Shown one piece after another: positions 45,683 through 56,412 of a stretch of 64,000 nucleotides of DNA. The DNA lies in the NCBI GenBank assembly GCA_009192285.1, contig CM018603.1, positions 4,208,588 through 4,272,587 of the forward strand, given 5' to 3'. Under the pieces are notes generated by a model, which was not told the DNA's origin, did not search any database, and saw only the letters and a list, made by a program, of their open reading frames with translations. The position numbers and the translations under genes were made by a program. The stretch comes from Morchella semilibera (Eukaryota; Ascomycota; Pezizomycetes; Pezizales; Morchellaceae). The first letter of the stretch is position 1. Each line of letters begins with the position of its first letter.

Positions 45683-46890
45683 CTACTGAACCTTGGTTTC
45701 TGGTACAAAATACTGTTTGAAAGCAGTTTGAAGATAGCTGGACAAGGGCTCGGGCTTTTGATACCAGTATTTATCTTCAAGTTTTGGCCCTGTTGGGTCT
45801 GAAACATGAAAGTATCGTTCCAATTGCCCAAAGCGAAGAATACCAATGGCATCACACATTAATGCCCTAGGGGGAGGCGGAAGAGCGAAGAGAAGGGGGA
45901 AGAGGTTGGGGCGCGTTAAGGTCGGAAGGGCGCGTTGGTGAATGATGAGTCTCGAGATAGAGAGCGCACCAATGAGAAGAGCGGAAGAGGAGGTTGGGAG
46001 TGGGATATGGGTATGAGTTTTGTGTTTTTTTTTTTTTGTGTTTGTTTTTGAGCGTAGGAGGTTTAGGGGAAGAATGTCAAACCCGGGGGGGGGGGAGACA
46101 GTTGCCATAGCCGGAAGGCTGCATGCATGTATGAAGTAATACATAAATAAATAAAACACATTAATGCCCTAGTTGTCTTCCGGTGATTTTGTTTTCTAAA
46201 AGGATCATCAAACCAAATTTTATGTCTAGACCGAACAATCCAATAATCTTCCCCTCGTGGTCACGGCTCCAGTAATTACTTGTACTCGGACAGTTTTCGA
46301 TTCCCATATATATCCAGAGCCCAAGCATGATTTTGATTACTCCCAAATTGCATGGTAGCCAAACACGTTGAAGCTTATTTAGAAACCGTTGGGTGTACGC
46401 ATTCCTCTTCATTTCTGCATATGCATTTGTATGTTGAGCGAGTAATTCACATACAGCGTCACCGAAAAATAACGAGAACGAAGTAAATGGATCGTCTGCA
46501 GTAGAATCACGAAGACAAAACTATTGGGAACAAGAAAGCGGAGGTTAGTTAGAAAAGTCAATTTCAATCGTTGCCCTTTATTCTCCATACCTACGCATCG
46601 TGGGGTTCAAACTCGGATGGAAAATGAATAAAATCAGGAAAAGGAGGTGGATTTGCATTATCAGCTCGGGTGTTGCTTTTGGCTCTTCCCACTTCGATTC
46701 TCACATTCGATTGATCAATAGTTTCCTTTGGATTTGCTTCTTCAAAGTCCTCAACTGTAGCCTGTCGCGTCCCAACCGTCTTTCTATTGTTCTCTGACGC
46801 CCCCCCCCCCCTTGCATCGGCATTGCTAAGTGAAATGTTATTGTCAGCAAGCACTACGCAGCTTACACAGGGGAGTTTGATCAGGACCAC
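45683..46890 (-). pseudogene. piggyBac-like transposase remnant
   Basis: Minus-strand pieces of a piggyBac (DDE_Tnp_1_7) transposase N-terminal region. One frame runs 46890-46594 and ends in a TAG directly before a GTATGG donor. A 70-nt intron (CTAAC branch, CAATAG acceptor) leads to 46520, where DDPFTSFSLFFGD, IKIMLGLWIYMGI and STSNYWS are family hallmarks. Near 46163 the frame shifts by one base. An inserted A-tailed element (45871-46154) follows, and then MCDAIGILRFGQLERYFHVS continues to a stop at 45683. The catalytic domain is absent. The TAG at the splice junction fits a C-to-T change of a CAG codon. It is dead on three counts. Confidence 0.75.
45871..46154 (+). mobile_element. A-tailed SINE-like insertion with 17-bp TSD
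   Basis: A 284-bp segment bounded by direct repeats of ACACATTAATGCCCTAG (45854-45870 and 46155-46171). It ends in a simple A-rich tail (ATAAATAAATAAA). This is the hallmark of target-primed retroposition. No tRNA boxes are obvious. The 3' part, GCCGGAAGGCTGCATGC, recurs near 484, 7898 and 11206. It lies inside the piggyBac remnant. Confidence 0.75.
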
Positions 46891-47468
46891 GCATCTTGTT
46901 CTTATTCTGTAAATCCCTAAATGTCTTGTCGCCTAGCTCAGAATCCTCATGCTTGATAGTAGAAGAACCTAGGGTCCTCTTCTTCCCTTTCAGTCCCACG
47001 GGTCCAGGATTTTCCTCGGTGCAGGTCCCGGCGCATTAAGCTAATTTAGGTGGGGTGCAATTAGTAGAAGGTTGACTCTTTGCCGCCCTCCTTCCTTGAC
47101 TTGGTCCTGCCGCATTTTTCTCGGCGTTTTCCTCGGTCCCCCTCCCGCCAGACCGCAGGTCCACACCGACCACCGCACAATCCATCAGCAATTTGTTTAA
47201 TTCGAGACAGGTAGGGGAAATGTACTGGAAAGTCAGGTTTTGGTTATGATTAGCGTAGTGTAGTATGGATAGTGTGGAGGTGCATGCTACTAGGTACTGG
47301 GAGTTGGGAAGTGACGTTCAAATTCACACCACATACTAGTCCAAATATGGACTAGTGCTCCATTTGAATATGAACTGACGGCCAAAGGGGTTGTTCGCTC
47401 TGGCGAGGCCTGGTCCGATTATCATGCAGGGCACCATCCAGCGGGGTCCACCCTAACCATTTAATAGA
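46891..47468. other. Non-coding interval
   Basis: No gene supported. It may include decayed 5' sequence of the piggyBac remnant, but no motif is readable. A short inverted repeat (ACTAGTCCA..ATGGACTAGT) lies near 47335-47355. Confidence 0.4.
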
Positions 47469-47589
47469 ATGTCATCTAATTGTAGCATTTGCAGGATCAG
47501 ACTCCCCACTTTTCTAACAGTTCTAGGAAGCTTTGGGAGGGTGGCCCGTGTGAGTCTTTTGTCCTGGCTGGATGATGTTTTTTTTTTGG
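47469..47589 (+). repeat. Truncated S1 repeat
   Basis: Only the 3' half is present: TCTAATTGTAGCA, a mutated B box (GGATCAGACTCC), then AAGCTTTGGGAGGGTGGCCC, GAGTCTTTTGTCCTGG and a T run. Confidence 0.6.
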
Positions 47590-47770
47590 TACGGCGGAGG
47601 CTTGCTGCAACGGTGCCCTCTGTAAGGGTGATCTCCCCGGGACGGTGGCACCTCTTGGTCCTCCTTGCGCTGGCCTTCAGTACCAGCACCTCTTGTAGAA
47701 GGGTAGTCTCTCTGTAACGTTGCAAATTTCCGGTCCTAAGCGTACCATAATAGCAAGAATTCACTGTAGT
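47590..47770 (+). repeat. AACGGTACC module, copy 2
   Basis: Collinear with 45080-45285: GGAGGCTTGCTGCAACGGT, GATCTCCCCGGGACGGTGG, CTTGCGCTGGCCTTCAGTACCA and GCGTACCATAATAGCAAG. Confidence 0.55.
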
Positions 47771-47823
47771 ATGAGCGAGCCGTCAGAGCACCTTCCCGGC
47801 GCTGCGGCGGCTGGGCTAGTCCA

Positions 47824-48043
47824 CATGCGGGCGAACCGGGCTAGCGTCTGCCGCGGTGGTGGCTAAGAAGCACAAAAGATGCTAGGTTTGCAAGTGGGGG
47901 CTATGGCCTAGTTGGCTAAGTCTGATTCAATTGCAGCACCTTCAGGTTCGGATCCCCCACTTGCTAACAAAAGATTTCCTAGGAAAGCTTTGGGCGGGCG
48001 GCCCATGTAAGTCTTTTGTTTTGGCTGGATAAGATTTTTTTTT
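47824..48043 (+). repeat. tRNA-like repeat (S1), copy 5
   Basis: Core at 47896-47960 with B box at 47945-47955. The A box is intact. Confidence 0.72.
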
Positions 48044-48059
48044 CCCGCCTGGACACGGC

Positions 48060-48400
48060 GTAAGCGGGGTGTGTTCCCTTCGGGCGCTGGCTAAGGCGCC
48101 GTTGGATTCTCTGCGGGTTTGTGGGCATCCTGGGTTAGATTGAATTCAAGAGGGCAGTATGGGGTGGAACTCCACCGACGACTCTATCAAGGTGGTCTGG
48201 TGTGTGGTGGGGGGGGGGGGCATACTCGCATACACTGGAGGACTCCCGGCTAACGTACCGGGAGCGATATCATGGCCGCCCACCTCATTAGTCACCGCAC
48301 CAGCAAAATGCAAGCTTCAATAAGTAAAATGGTAAATCCTCCGTCCCCTACCTGCCACCTAACAGGACCGATCCTATCCGTCCTGCCATCCAGGGACCTG
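48060..48400 (+). repeat. R1 downstream module, copy
   Basis: CTTCGGGCGCTGGCTAAGG, TTGTGGGCATCCTGG, AAGAGGGCAGTATGG, GGTGTGTGGTGGGG, a 14-G run and GGCCGCCCACCTCATTA. Collinear with 31040-31290 and 51700-51960. Confidence 0.6.
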
Positions 48401-48499
48401 ACATGTATTGCGCCATACATACTAAGTACCTACATGTTCCCCGGGGGTCCTTAAAGTGATGCAACAAGCTCAATATTCTGGTTTCGTGACTACCATCAA

Positions 48500-49369
48500 A
48501 GCTAGACTCAGTCAATTTCTCTTATATGGCTCCGCCTGGTGAAATTCAACATACTCTACCGCCAGTTCACATATTACTATCAGCTTGATATAGGGTTTAG
48601 TTTAACAGGATAAATGGCTGATTTGGCGTTTCATATGGTACTTCTTTGTCATGCCTCGTTGAAGCCAACTTTTGGCTCAGTCTGATATTTTATCGTATGA
48701 TATCATGTGAGCGGTCCTGTATAATACTGGATTTACTCAGTGAAGAACCCAAATGCGCAGGTAGGCTAGTACTTACACTTGTTCTGGGATAAGGAAACTT
48801 CACAGATGAAATCCCTATTTATTTCCTGATTAAACTTAAATACATATGTATATTCCCCTACAAGTCTTGCTTGTAGCCGTTCACCTGCCTGCCCGTCGTA
48901 CCTGCCTGATTCACCGCTTCACTCCGTGCTTTATACGTGCGATAGGATATGTACGGTGTCAGTGCGGTATAGAACGTACGGTGCGGTGCTTGATTCTATG
49001 CTCTTGATTCTATGTTCTGTACCTCCGGTGTGGTGTTTAGCTCTCGGCTATTTGGGTTCGCTGGATTCACTTCTTAATTCACCAATCAGCTCATATCTTG
49101 ATGATGACGATGATGACTACCTGGGAAAGTAGATAGATGGAGCCGTGAAGATGAAGCCGTAGAGGTGGAGCCATAGAGATTCACTGTTTGATTCGCTGCC
49201 TGCTTCACCGATTAGCCCATTTCTAGACGATGATAGGATGCTCAATTGCAGCAGCAGTAGATACATAGAGATGAAGGGGTGGTGGTGTAGGAAGCTGTAG
49301 ATGAAGGTGTAGCGAAGGTGTAGAAGGAAGGAAGGACATGATATCTCTAAGTCCCCAACCCTAACCCTC
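48500..49369 (+). repeat. R2 repeat copy 2, ends in telomere-like motif
   Basis: Starts with a GATATAGGGTTTAGTTTAACAGG and GGCTGATTTGGCGTTTCATA region shared (inverted) with 55760-55880 and 51955-52095. It continues through CGCAGGTAGGCTAGTA and TTCACAGATGAAAT. It ends GATATCTCTAAGTCCCCAAC followed by CCTAACCCT at 49339-49369. It is non-coding. Confidence 0.6.
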
Positions 49370-49956
49370 GTTCCCGCTGAGGTCCTTTGGTAACCCAATC
49401 CCTCCGCGAATGATCCACCCGAGAGAAACCATAACTGAGCTTGATTGGGATCTGAATAGGCGGCAAATACCAGGGCCCCCTCCCAATCAGGGAACTAAAG
49501 CTCATATTATGCTCAAATCATACCTCGGTCTCAAAATCAGTCTGATATTTTTATACGAGCTAGCGGTTGTGTATATAGATTACTTCCAACCTTTGCGCAT
49601 GGTGGCCAGTAGTTGTGAAATTAGTGGTTCTTGTTGCCGTTGCATCACTTTGAGGACCCCGGGGTACACAGCTTCAACCACCTGTCCGCTCTCCTGCCAC
49701 AGACGCAAACAAGAAGTTGGGGTTTGCGGAGCTTTGCCCCCTCTTTGATGGGTGATGGAAACTTTCGGTCAGTCGGTGCTTTAGAGTTCGCTCTGGCGAG
49801 GCCGAGTCCGATTATCCTGCAGGACACAACCAGGGGAGTCCGCCTTGACCCTGGATACGATTACTGATGTAAACAAAAAAAAAAGTCCACCTTGACCGTT
49901 CTGCCGGATGTAAATAGCATCAGCCGTCCGGCGCTGCAGTTAGCCAGGCTAGTCCA

Positions 49957-50167
49957 CATGCGGGCGGGCGTGTGCCGCGCTGGTGCCAAGAGGCGCAAAT
50001 GATGGCTGGTCGTCAAGTGGGGGCTATGGCCTAGTTGGCTAAGTCTGATTTAATTGCAGCACTTTCAGGTTCGGATCCCCCACTTGCTAACAAACATTTC
50101 TTAGGAAAGCTTTGGGCGGGTGGCCCATGTAAGTCTTTTGTCCTGGCCGGATAAGATTTTTTTTTTT
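49957..50167 (+). repeat. tRNA-like repeat (S1), copy 6
   Basis: Core at 50019-50083 with B box at 50068-50078. It ends in an 11-T run, and a long G run follows near 50186. Confidence 0.75.
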
Positions 50168-50317
50168 GCTTGGGCGTGGCGTGGGGGGGGGGGGGGGTTG
50201 TGTTCTTTGGGCTGGCTGAGGCTTCTGTTGGTGCTGTATAGTTCGCTCTGGCAAAGCCGAGTCCGATTATCGTGTAGGACACCATCCAGTGGGGATCCGC
50301 CCTCACCACCCAACAGG

Positions 50318-50435
50318 ATGTCATCCAGTTGCAGTAGCTGCGGGTTCGGACCCCCCACTTTTCTAACAGTTCTAGGGGGGGTTGGGCCGTTGGCTCATGT
50401 AAGTCTTTTGTCCCGGCTGGATAAGCTCTTTTTTG
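50318..50435 (+). repeat. Truncated S1 repeat
   Basis: 3' half with B box GGTTCGGACCC, then GTAAGTCTTTTGTCCCGG and a T run. It lies between copy 6 and the AACGGTACC module. Confidence 0.55.
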
Positions 50436-50439
50436 CTTC

Positions 50440-51035
50440 GTACTGCGAAAGCTTGCTATAACGGTACCCCATATGAGTCCAATCTATCTCCCCATTGTTA
50501 ACGGTAGCACATCTTGGTCCTTTTTTGCCCGGCCCCCAGTACCAGTGCCTCTTATATAAGGGTACTCACTCTATAGCGGTACAAAATTCCGGTCCCGAGC
50601 GTACCGTTATAGCAAGCATTCACTGTAGTATGAGCCGCCAGAGCACCCTCCAGGCGCTTTAGTCCTGGCTGGATAATATTCTTTTTGTTTGGTGCGCGGA
50701 AGCTTGCTGTGGCGGTGCCTTGTGTAAGGGTGATCCCTATAACGATACAGTACACCCTCGTTACGAGCACACGGTCGAGAATAAGGAATAGATATACTTA
50801 TAGGGAATTACCCCCATACGAAGTGAGAGGATGCTAACAAAATGGCACCTGCGGACCGGTGGATTGTATCCTTATAACGGGAATATCACTGTCTCAAGTG
50901 TCCTTATATCTAGAGTCTGTTGTAGCACTTCCCGGTCTCTTTTGCCTGGCCTTCAGCACCAGGACCTGTTTTATAGGGAAATCTCTCTATGACGGTACAA
51001 AACTCCGTTCCCGAGCGTACCGTTCTCCCTGAGTC
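50440..51035 (+). repeat. AACGGTACC modules, rearranged
   Basis: Two partial module copies (50440-50635 and 50695-51035). The second contains CACCTGCGGACCGG and CCTTATAACGG-GAATATCACT, collinear with 59225-59965. That comparison gives the uninterrupted version of the site where the 525-bp MITE sits. Confidence 0.55.
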
Positions 51036-51587
51036 TGTCAATGCTGACGTACCCCTATAGTAGCGAAATTGGATTTGTATAGAACATCTATTATTTGATA
51101 AGGGAGATCACAAGAACTGTTAGTAAAGCCACACAAAATTTGCTTCTTCTTGCAATTGGGGAGTCAGCATCCCACTGCCGGACTGTAGTATGAGCCGCCA
51201 GGCCAACTTTCTGGCGCTGCGGGCGGGTCTACGTGTCACCGTCATCGTCACCGTGCAGTGTTTGCAATGGGGCAGCTCGCCGGTCTTGGGGGTAAGGACC
51301 GGACTGACTACGGGCTGTAGCCGGTGTTGAGCAGGTGTCCGGGACCGAGTGATCACCCATGACCCCGTAGATATTTATCGTCCGGCGCCTTATCTATAGT
51401 CCTGGCAAAGTCAGGGACTGGACAGACCATGACCATATAGTCTGTCCAGTCTGGAAGCACTGCCAAGCCATCTATAGAGATCTATAAACTGGACCTGACC
51501 GTTGCGAACACTGCACGGTGGCGGTGACATGTGGGTAGACCGGGCTAGCGTGGCCACGGTGGTGGCTAAGAAGCACTAAGTCTGGCA

Positions 51588-51700
51588 TCTAATTGCAGCA
51601 TCCTCAGGTTCGGACCCCCCACTTTTGGAACAAATATAGTAGGACCTGGGCGGGTGGCCCTTGTAAGTCTTTTGTTTTGGCTGGTCAATATTTTTTTGCT
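51588..51700 (+). repeat. Truncated S1 repeat
   Basis: GGCATCTAATTGCAGCA, B box GGTTCGGACCC, GGGCGGGTGGCCC, GTAAGTCTTTTGTTTTGG and a T run, leading directly into the R1 downstream module. Confidence 0.6.
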
Positions 51701-51960
51701 TGGGCCTGGCGTAGGCGGGGGTGTGTTCCTTTCGGGCGCTGGCTAAGGCTTTCGTTAGATTTCCTGAGGGTTTGTGGGTATCCTGGCTCAGAATCAAGAG
51801 GGCGGTATAGAGTGCACCTAAATGGGGGGCTCTATTCTAATGTGGCGTGTGGTGGGGAGAAACATACTCGCTTGCAATAGAAGATCTCCAGCTAATCCAC
51901 CGAGTGCGCTATCATGACCGACCACCTTATTACTCACCGCACAAGCACGTACCCATCAGA
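51700..51960 (+). repeat. R1 downstream module, copy
   Basis: GGGCGCTGGCTAAGGC, AAGAGGGCGGTATAGAG, GTGTGGTGGGGAGAAACATA and ACCGACCACCTTATTACTCA. It ends where an inverted R2 fragment begins. Confidence 0.6.
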
Positions 51961-52095
51961 CTGAGCCAAAGGTTAGCTTCAACGTGGCATGATAAAGAAT
52001 ATCATATGAAAGGCCAAATCAACCATATACAAATATCCTGTTTAGCTAAAATCTACATCAAGCTGATAAGTAGTAATACGTGGACCGGCGGTAAA
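51955..52095 (-). repeat. R2 fragment, inverted
   Basis: Matches 55760-55880 in the same orientation (GACTGAGCCAAA-GTTAGCTTCAACG, ATATCATATGAAA, GCTGATAA). It is the reverse of the 48580-48700 part of copy 2. Confidence 0.6.
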
Positions 52096-52248
52096 GTACA
52101 TCTCACAGTATATGAAGTGCTATACTAAGTACCTGCAACCCAGGAACTGGAACCTCTGCCTTGGGCCCCGATCTAGTTTTTCTCCTCTTTTTTGGTTCAA
52201 CATAATCAGAGTCGCCTGCTGTCACGGTTGGCGATGGTGTACCTGGGG

Positions 52249-53182
52249 TACATCGATATGTATGGTGGCACGGTAATCTATCCTGAGTACGGGGATAAGA
52301 AATGATAATTCTGCATGTTTTGGGCTCAAGAAGTGAAGTTATCTTTCGCACTGGATATATACCAATATATATCGTCCTGTCTGGATAAGTATCCTATATA
52401 TCGTCCTGTTAGGATATATATTATCCTGTTAGGATATGAATTGTCCTGTCAGGATAGGTGTTTCTCGGGGGCATGAATATCCTGACAGGACGATATATAT
52501 CCTGACAGAGCGATACATATCCTGACAGGAGAATCCTCAGCCGTGCCCACCCCCAGCCGTGCCCGCCCTCAGCTGTATCCAAGAACCGCCTGCCGCGCTC
52601 TGCCGAGCCATCACGAACCTTTTCAGCTTCATCACCCGATCATCACTAAACTACTATATGCATCACCGCCCACATCAATAGCACCTTCAGATCATCTCAT
52701 CCATCATTGGGCTTGCCAGAGTTGGGGAACACAATAACTACAAGAAGTATTTGCACATGAATCCGAGCAAAACAAGTCGGAGTTTATCTACTACTGTTCT
52801 AATGATCTTGATAGTTGGCATTAATGATGGTGAAGGTGAGAAGCTGATGGTGATAGTGATGGCGATGATGATGATGATGGTGAGGATGATGAAGTTAGTG
52901 GTTTAGCTTGCTGCCCTGCCGTCCCCGCCGCTATGCCGTCCCCGCCGCCCTGCCGTCCTCGCCGCCTGCATGATAGCTTATACCCACTCACCTATATGAT
53001 AGCTTACCATACAACGATGATATCCTATCGAGGAGTGGAGATATGCCTATCCCAAAAACTCGTGAAAGTGCACGAGTTACGCAACTGGAGGTATAAAGCA
53101 TCCTTGGTTTTAGGATACATTAGTATGGGAGGTTTTCATCCTCTATAGACAATAAGTTATCTTTTCGGCTCATGTACCACAG
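52249..53182 (+). repeat. 0.9-kb tandem duplication, copy A
   Basis: A head-to-tail duplicate of 53193-54090. Shared blocks in order are GTACATCGAT-TGTAT, GTGAAGTTATCTTTCGCACT, palindromic CCTGACAGG cluster, TTTTTCAGCTTCATCACCC, CATCCATCATTGGGCTTGCC, GATGATGATGATGATGGTGA, GCCCTGCCGTCC repeats, and CTCGTGAAAGTGCACGAGTT. The CTCGTG...CACGAG block is itself a perfect small dyad. No coding frame is conserved between the copies. Confidence 0.7.
52380..52535. repeat. CCTGACAGG palindrome cluster
   Basis: On the left side of the cluster are several TATCGTCCTGT(T/C)AGGATA units. On the right side are inverted ATATCCTGACAGGACGATA units, around a short centre near 52460-52475. The whole block can fold into a long hairpin. 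A smaller version lies at 53310-53410 in copy B. Confidence 0.65.
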
Positions 53183-53192
53183 AGCCCCTGTG

Positions 53193-54090
53193 GTACATCG
53201 ATTTGTATAGTGACACGGTAATCTATCATGGGTATCGGGATAAGAAATGATAATTCTGCATGTTTTGAGCTCAAAAAGTGAAGTTATCTTTCGCACTGGA
53301 TATAGACCGATACATATAGTCCTGTCAGGATAGAAGAGCATGGATATCCTGAAAGGATGATATATATCCTGATAGGACGATATATATATATCCTGATAGC
53401 ATGATATATTGCGGCTAGCTGCCGCGCTCTGCCGAGCCATTACAAACTTTTTCAGCTTCATCACCCAATCATCACTAAACTACTATATGCATCACCGCCT
53501 ACATCAATAGCACCTTCAGATCATCTCATCCATCATTGGGCTTGCCAGAGTTGGGGAACACAATAACTACAAGAAGAATTTCCACATGAATCTGAGCAAA
53601 ACAGGTTGCGGTTTATCTAATGATCTTGATAGTTGGTATTTATGATGGTGAAGATGAGAAGCTGATGGTGATAGTGATGGCAATGATGATGATGATGGTG
53701 ATGGTGATGATGTTAGTGGTTTAGCTTGCTGCCCTGCCGTCTCCGCTGCCCTGTAGAGGGGGTTGGATGGCGGGACGGCAGGGCGGCTTAGCGGCGAGGA
53801 TGGCAGAGCGGCAAGGACGGCAGGGCGGCGAGGACGGCACGGCTGCCTGCATAATAGCTTTTACCCCCCTATCTGATAGCTTTTACCCCCTATCTGATAG
53901 CTTACCATACAGCGATGATATCTTATAGGAGAGTGGAGATATGCCTATCCCGAAAACTCGTGAAAGTGCACGAGTTACGCAACTGGAGGTATAAAGCACC
54001 CTTTGTTTAGGATACATTAGTATGGGAAAAGGACCCGAGAATTTCATCCTCTATAGATAATAAGTTACCTTTTCGACTCGTGTACCACAG
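53193..54090 (+). repeat. 0.9-kb tandem duplication, copy B
   Basis: Collinear with copy A with moderate divergence. It also has an extra inverted array of GGACGGCAGGGCGGC units at about 53760-53850, opposing the GCCCTGCCGTC units just before it. Confidence 0.7.
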
Positions 54091-54912
54091 GACCGCCAGT
54101 CCGTATAAAAATATCAGGCTGATTTCGAGACGCAGGTCTGATTAGAGCGTGATATAAGCTGTAGATGCAGAGTCGTCCTCAATCCTTCCTGATTGGGCGA
54201 TAACTGATATTCTGTCCTGGCGTCTTGGCAGTTGTCCTAACAGTTCGGTAGGAGATGTACGGTTGTTATTGTTAGGGTAATGTTAAGTGAGAGCGGGGAG
54301 TGCGAGGTGGAGGCTGTCGTCATTAGGTTCTGGGAGGTTCGATGGCGTGATGGATTGGTAATGTAGAATAACGGAGGTGGTGGGGAGGATTACGGGGTGT
54401 GATAGCAACGGGTTTCTATGAAGTTCTATGAGCGAAAGTGTGAGTCATAACGGACTAGGGAAGGAGGTGTGTTAAATAGCGAAGATAGATGCTTTCCTTA
54501 GTTCTTTCTCTTTTTTCCTCTCTGTCTCGTCTTCCTGTCATCTCGGTACATAGGAAAATACTCCTATCCTTCGGCCATAGTTTCTCGTACCCAAGATCTT
54601 GTCCTCTACGAGGGAAACCATAGTATCTCTCCTGGTTCTCATTGAGGTCCATTCGGTCCTCACTCTCCCTGCTCTGTGCTCTTGTGCCCTTGCCCTTGCC
54701 CTTGCTCTTACCTCTGTCCTCGCCGGTGCCTATACTCGTGCCTGTCCGGTGTTGTTGTTGTCTTCGTCAGTTACCTCGTCGCGTAGACTGTGCTCCTCGA
54801 GCCGATCTGCGTCATCATTGTCATCTACTTCTTTGCGTCGGGTTACTCCGTCACATCTGGGCCCATTCACATCTCACAAAAAAATAAGATAATCAAAAAT
54901 ATCAGCGGGAAT
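54091..54912 (+). other. Possible old LTR-like segment
   Basis: No gene. The 54470-54890 part is C/T-rich with CTTTCTCTTTTTTCCTCTCTGTCTCGTC. It resembles in style the leader of the second Ty3 element (60720-60960). I could not find paired TG...CA ends or a target duplication, so this is only a suggestion. Confidence 0.25.
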
Positions 54913-55880
54913 GGGGGTTAGGGTTGGGACTTAGAGATATCAGGTCCTTCCTTCTTCCCTACACCTTCACCCCTACACCTTCATCTCTACACCTTTGTCT
55001 CTACATCCCCACCTCCATGCCTTCACACCCTCTACAATCGATCATCCTATCATCGTACAAACATGGGCAAATTGGTGAAGCAGGCAGCGAATCAAGCAGC
55101 GAATCTCTACGGCTTCATCTATGCCCTCCCCCCAATCAATCCTAATCATCATTAGGATACGAGCTAATTGGTGAATTAGGCACCCAATCCAGTGAATCCA
55201 GCGAATCCAGCGAATCCAAACAAGCACGCCAGCGGAATCAAGCACTGTACCATCATAATGTACCGTACTGTAGTGTACCGTACAGAGCATGCAATGAAGC
55301 AGGGAAGCAGGCAAGCAGGCAAGCAGGCAAGCCGTTGTAGTAACAAATTTTAGATATATGTATTGCACGGTGCCACAAGTAGTTGAACATGAGGGTAGTA
55401 ACCATACAAACCCCCTAACAACATCAAAATTTCAAAGTCACACTCTCGAGCTGACATCTTAGTCGTAGGTACTATGACAGCTGGGGAATCTATATTTAAG
55501 GTTCTTTTGCTCCATCTCCTTGCGCTTGTGGGGAGGTACGTCTTTGGAGTTGCGTTCCCATACAAATTTTGGTTGCAAGGTGAATGTTCGCTTACTTGTG
55601 GAAACCCACCATACATAGTATTAAATCGTGGAATAAATAAGAATTCAATCTGTGAAATGTCCCTATGCAGAACAAGTATGAATACTGGCCTACCTGCGTA
55701 TTTGGACTTTTCAGTGAGTAAAATCAATATTATATAGGACTTCATACGATAAAAATATCAGACTGAGCCAAAAGTTAGCTTCAACGAGGAATGATAAAAA
55801 ATATCATATGAAACGCCAAATCAGCCATATATCCTGTTTAACTAAACACTATATCAAGCTGATAATAATATGTGGACTGG
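54913..55880 (-). repeat. R2 repeat copy 3, inverted
   Basis: Read on the minus strand it runs from the AGTTAAACAGG-ATGGCTGATTTGGCG region, through CGCAGGTAGGCCAGTATTCA, to GATATCTCTAAGTCCCAAC and CCTAACCCC at 54913-54941. About 300 bp of extra sequence near 55350-55620 is absent from copy 1. It includes CAGGCAAG and AATCCAGCG simple repeats. Confidence 0.6.
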
Positions 55881-56217
55881 CGGTAAAGTATCTACTAAAG
55901 AGAGGATATCAGTAGTCCCATCTACCGAGTGACCATCCATGAATCCCAAGCAAAGATTATCAGTTATCAGGCCATAGTAAAGACAAAGATCATCGCTAGT
56001 CCATACAAATGCCCTGAGCATCGAATTGCGAAGAGAGACCTATCATCGATACAGGCACACATGCAGCGATCTTTTCTCTCTTTGACTATACTGACACATG
56101 TACACACGATAACTATCAAAATGAAGTCCAAACGTCTGAAATGTTCAGTACCGCGGGTCGTTGGGCCAACGGATAGGGGAATATTTAAGATATAGATCTA
56201 TGCATTTATATTCCTAA

Positions 56218-56412
56218 AATAATTCGAAATCGCCTTGCTCAATATCAGAAGACATCCCTTTGAACCAAGGTTGTTTGAAGCCGATACATGTCAAGATCCC
56301 GAAAAACAACTTAACCCACGAAAGGGGAAAGGAGGCTGACCATATAAACGTTGTACAGCTTTTGCTGGAGTCCGGGGCCTATCCTAACATAGCCCCATCC
56401 GAACTGCAATAG
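56218..56412 (+). pseudogene. Ankyrin-repeat protein fragment
   Basis: An open frame of 64 codons without an ATG, ending at TAG 56410-56412. It contains DHINVVQLLLESGAYPNIA, which fits the second helix and turn of an ankyrin repeat (VVQLLLESGA). The upstream residues KPIHVKI could be the preceding repeat, decayed. With no start, no second clear repeat and a stop upstream at 56215-56217, it is best read as a leftover of a host gene. Confidence 0.45.

Noticed and set aside
45854-46171. The two ACACATTAATGCCCTAG copies as part of a tandem repeat
   Set aside because: The segment between them has an A-rich tail and splits a transposase frame, so target duplication is the better explanation.
30818-51700. 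Translated frames repeating GPPAQSFPKKCLLASGGSEPE as a protein family
   Set aside because: They are all the antisense translation of the S1 repeat, not conserved proteins.
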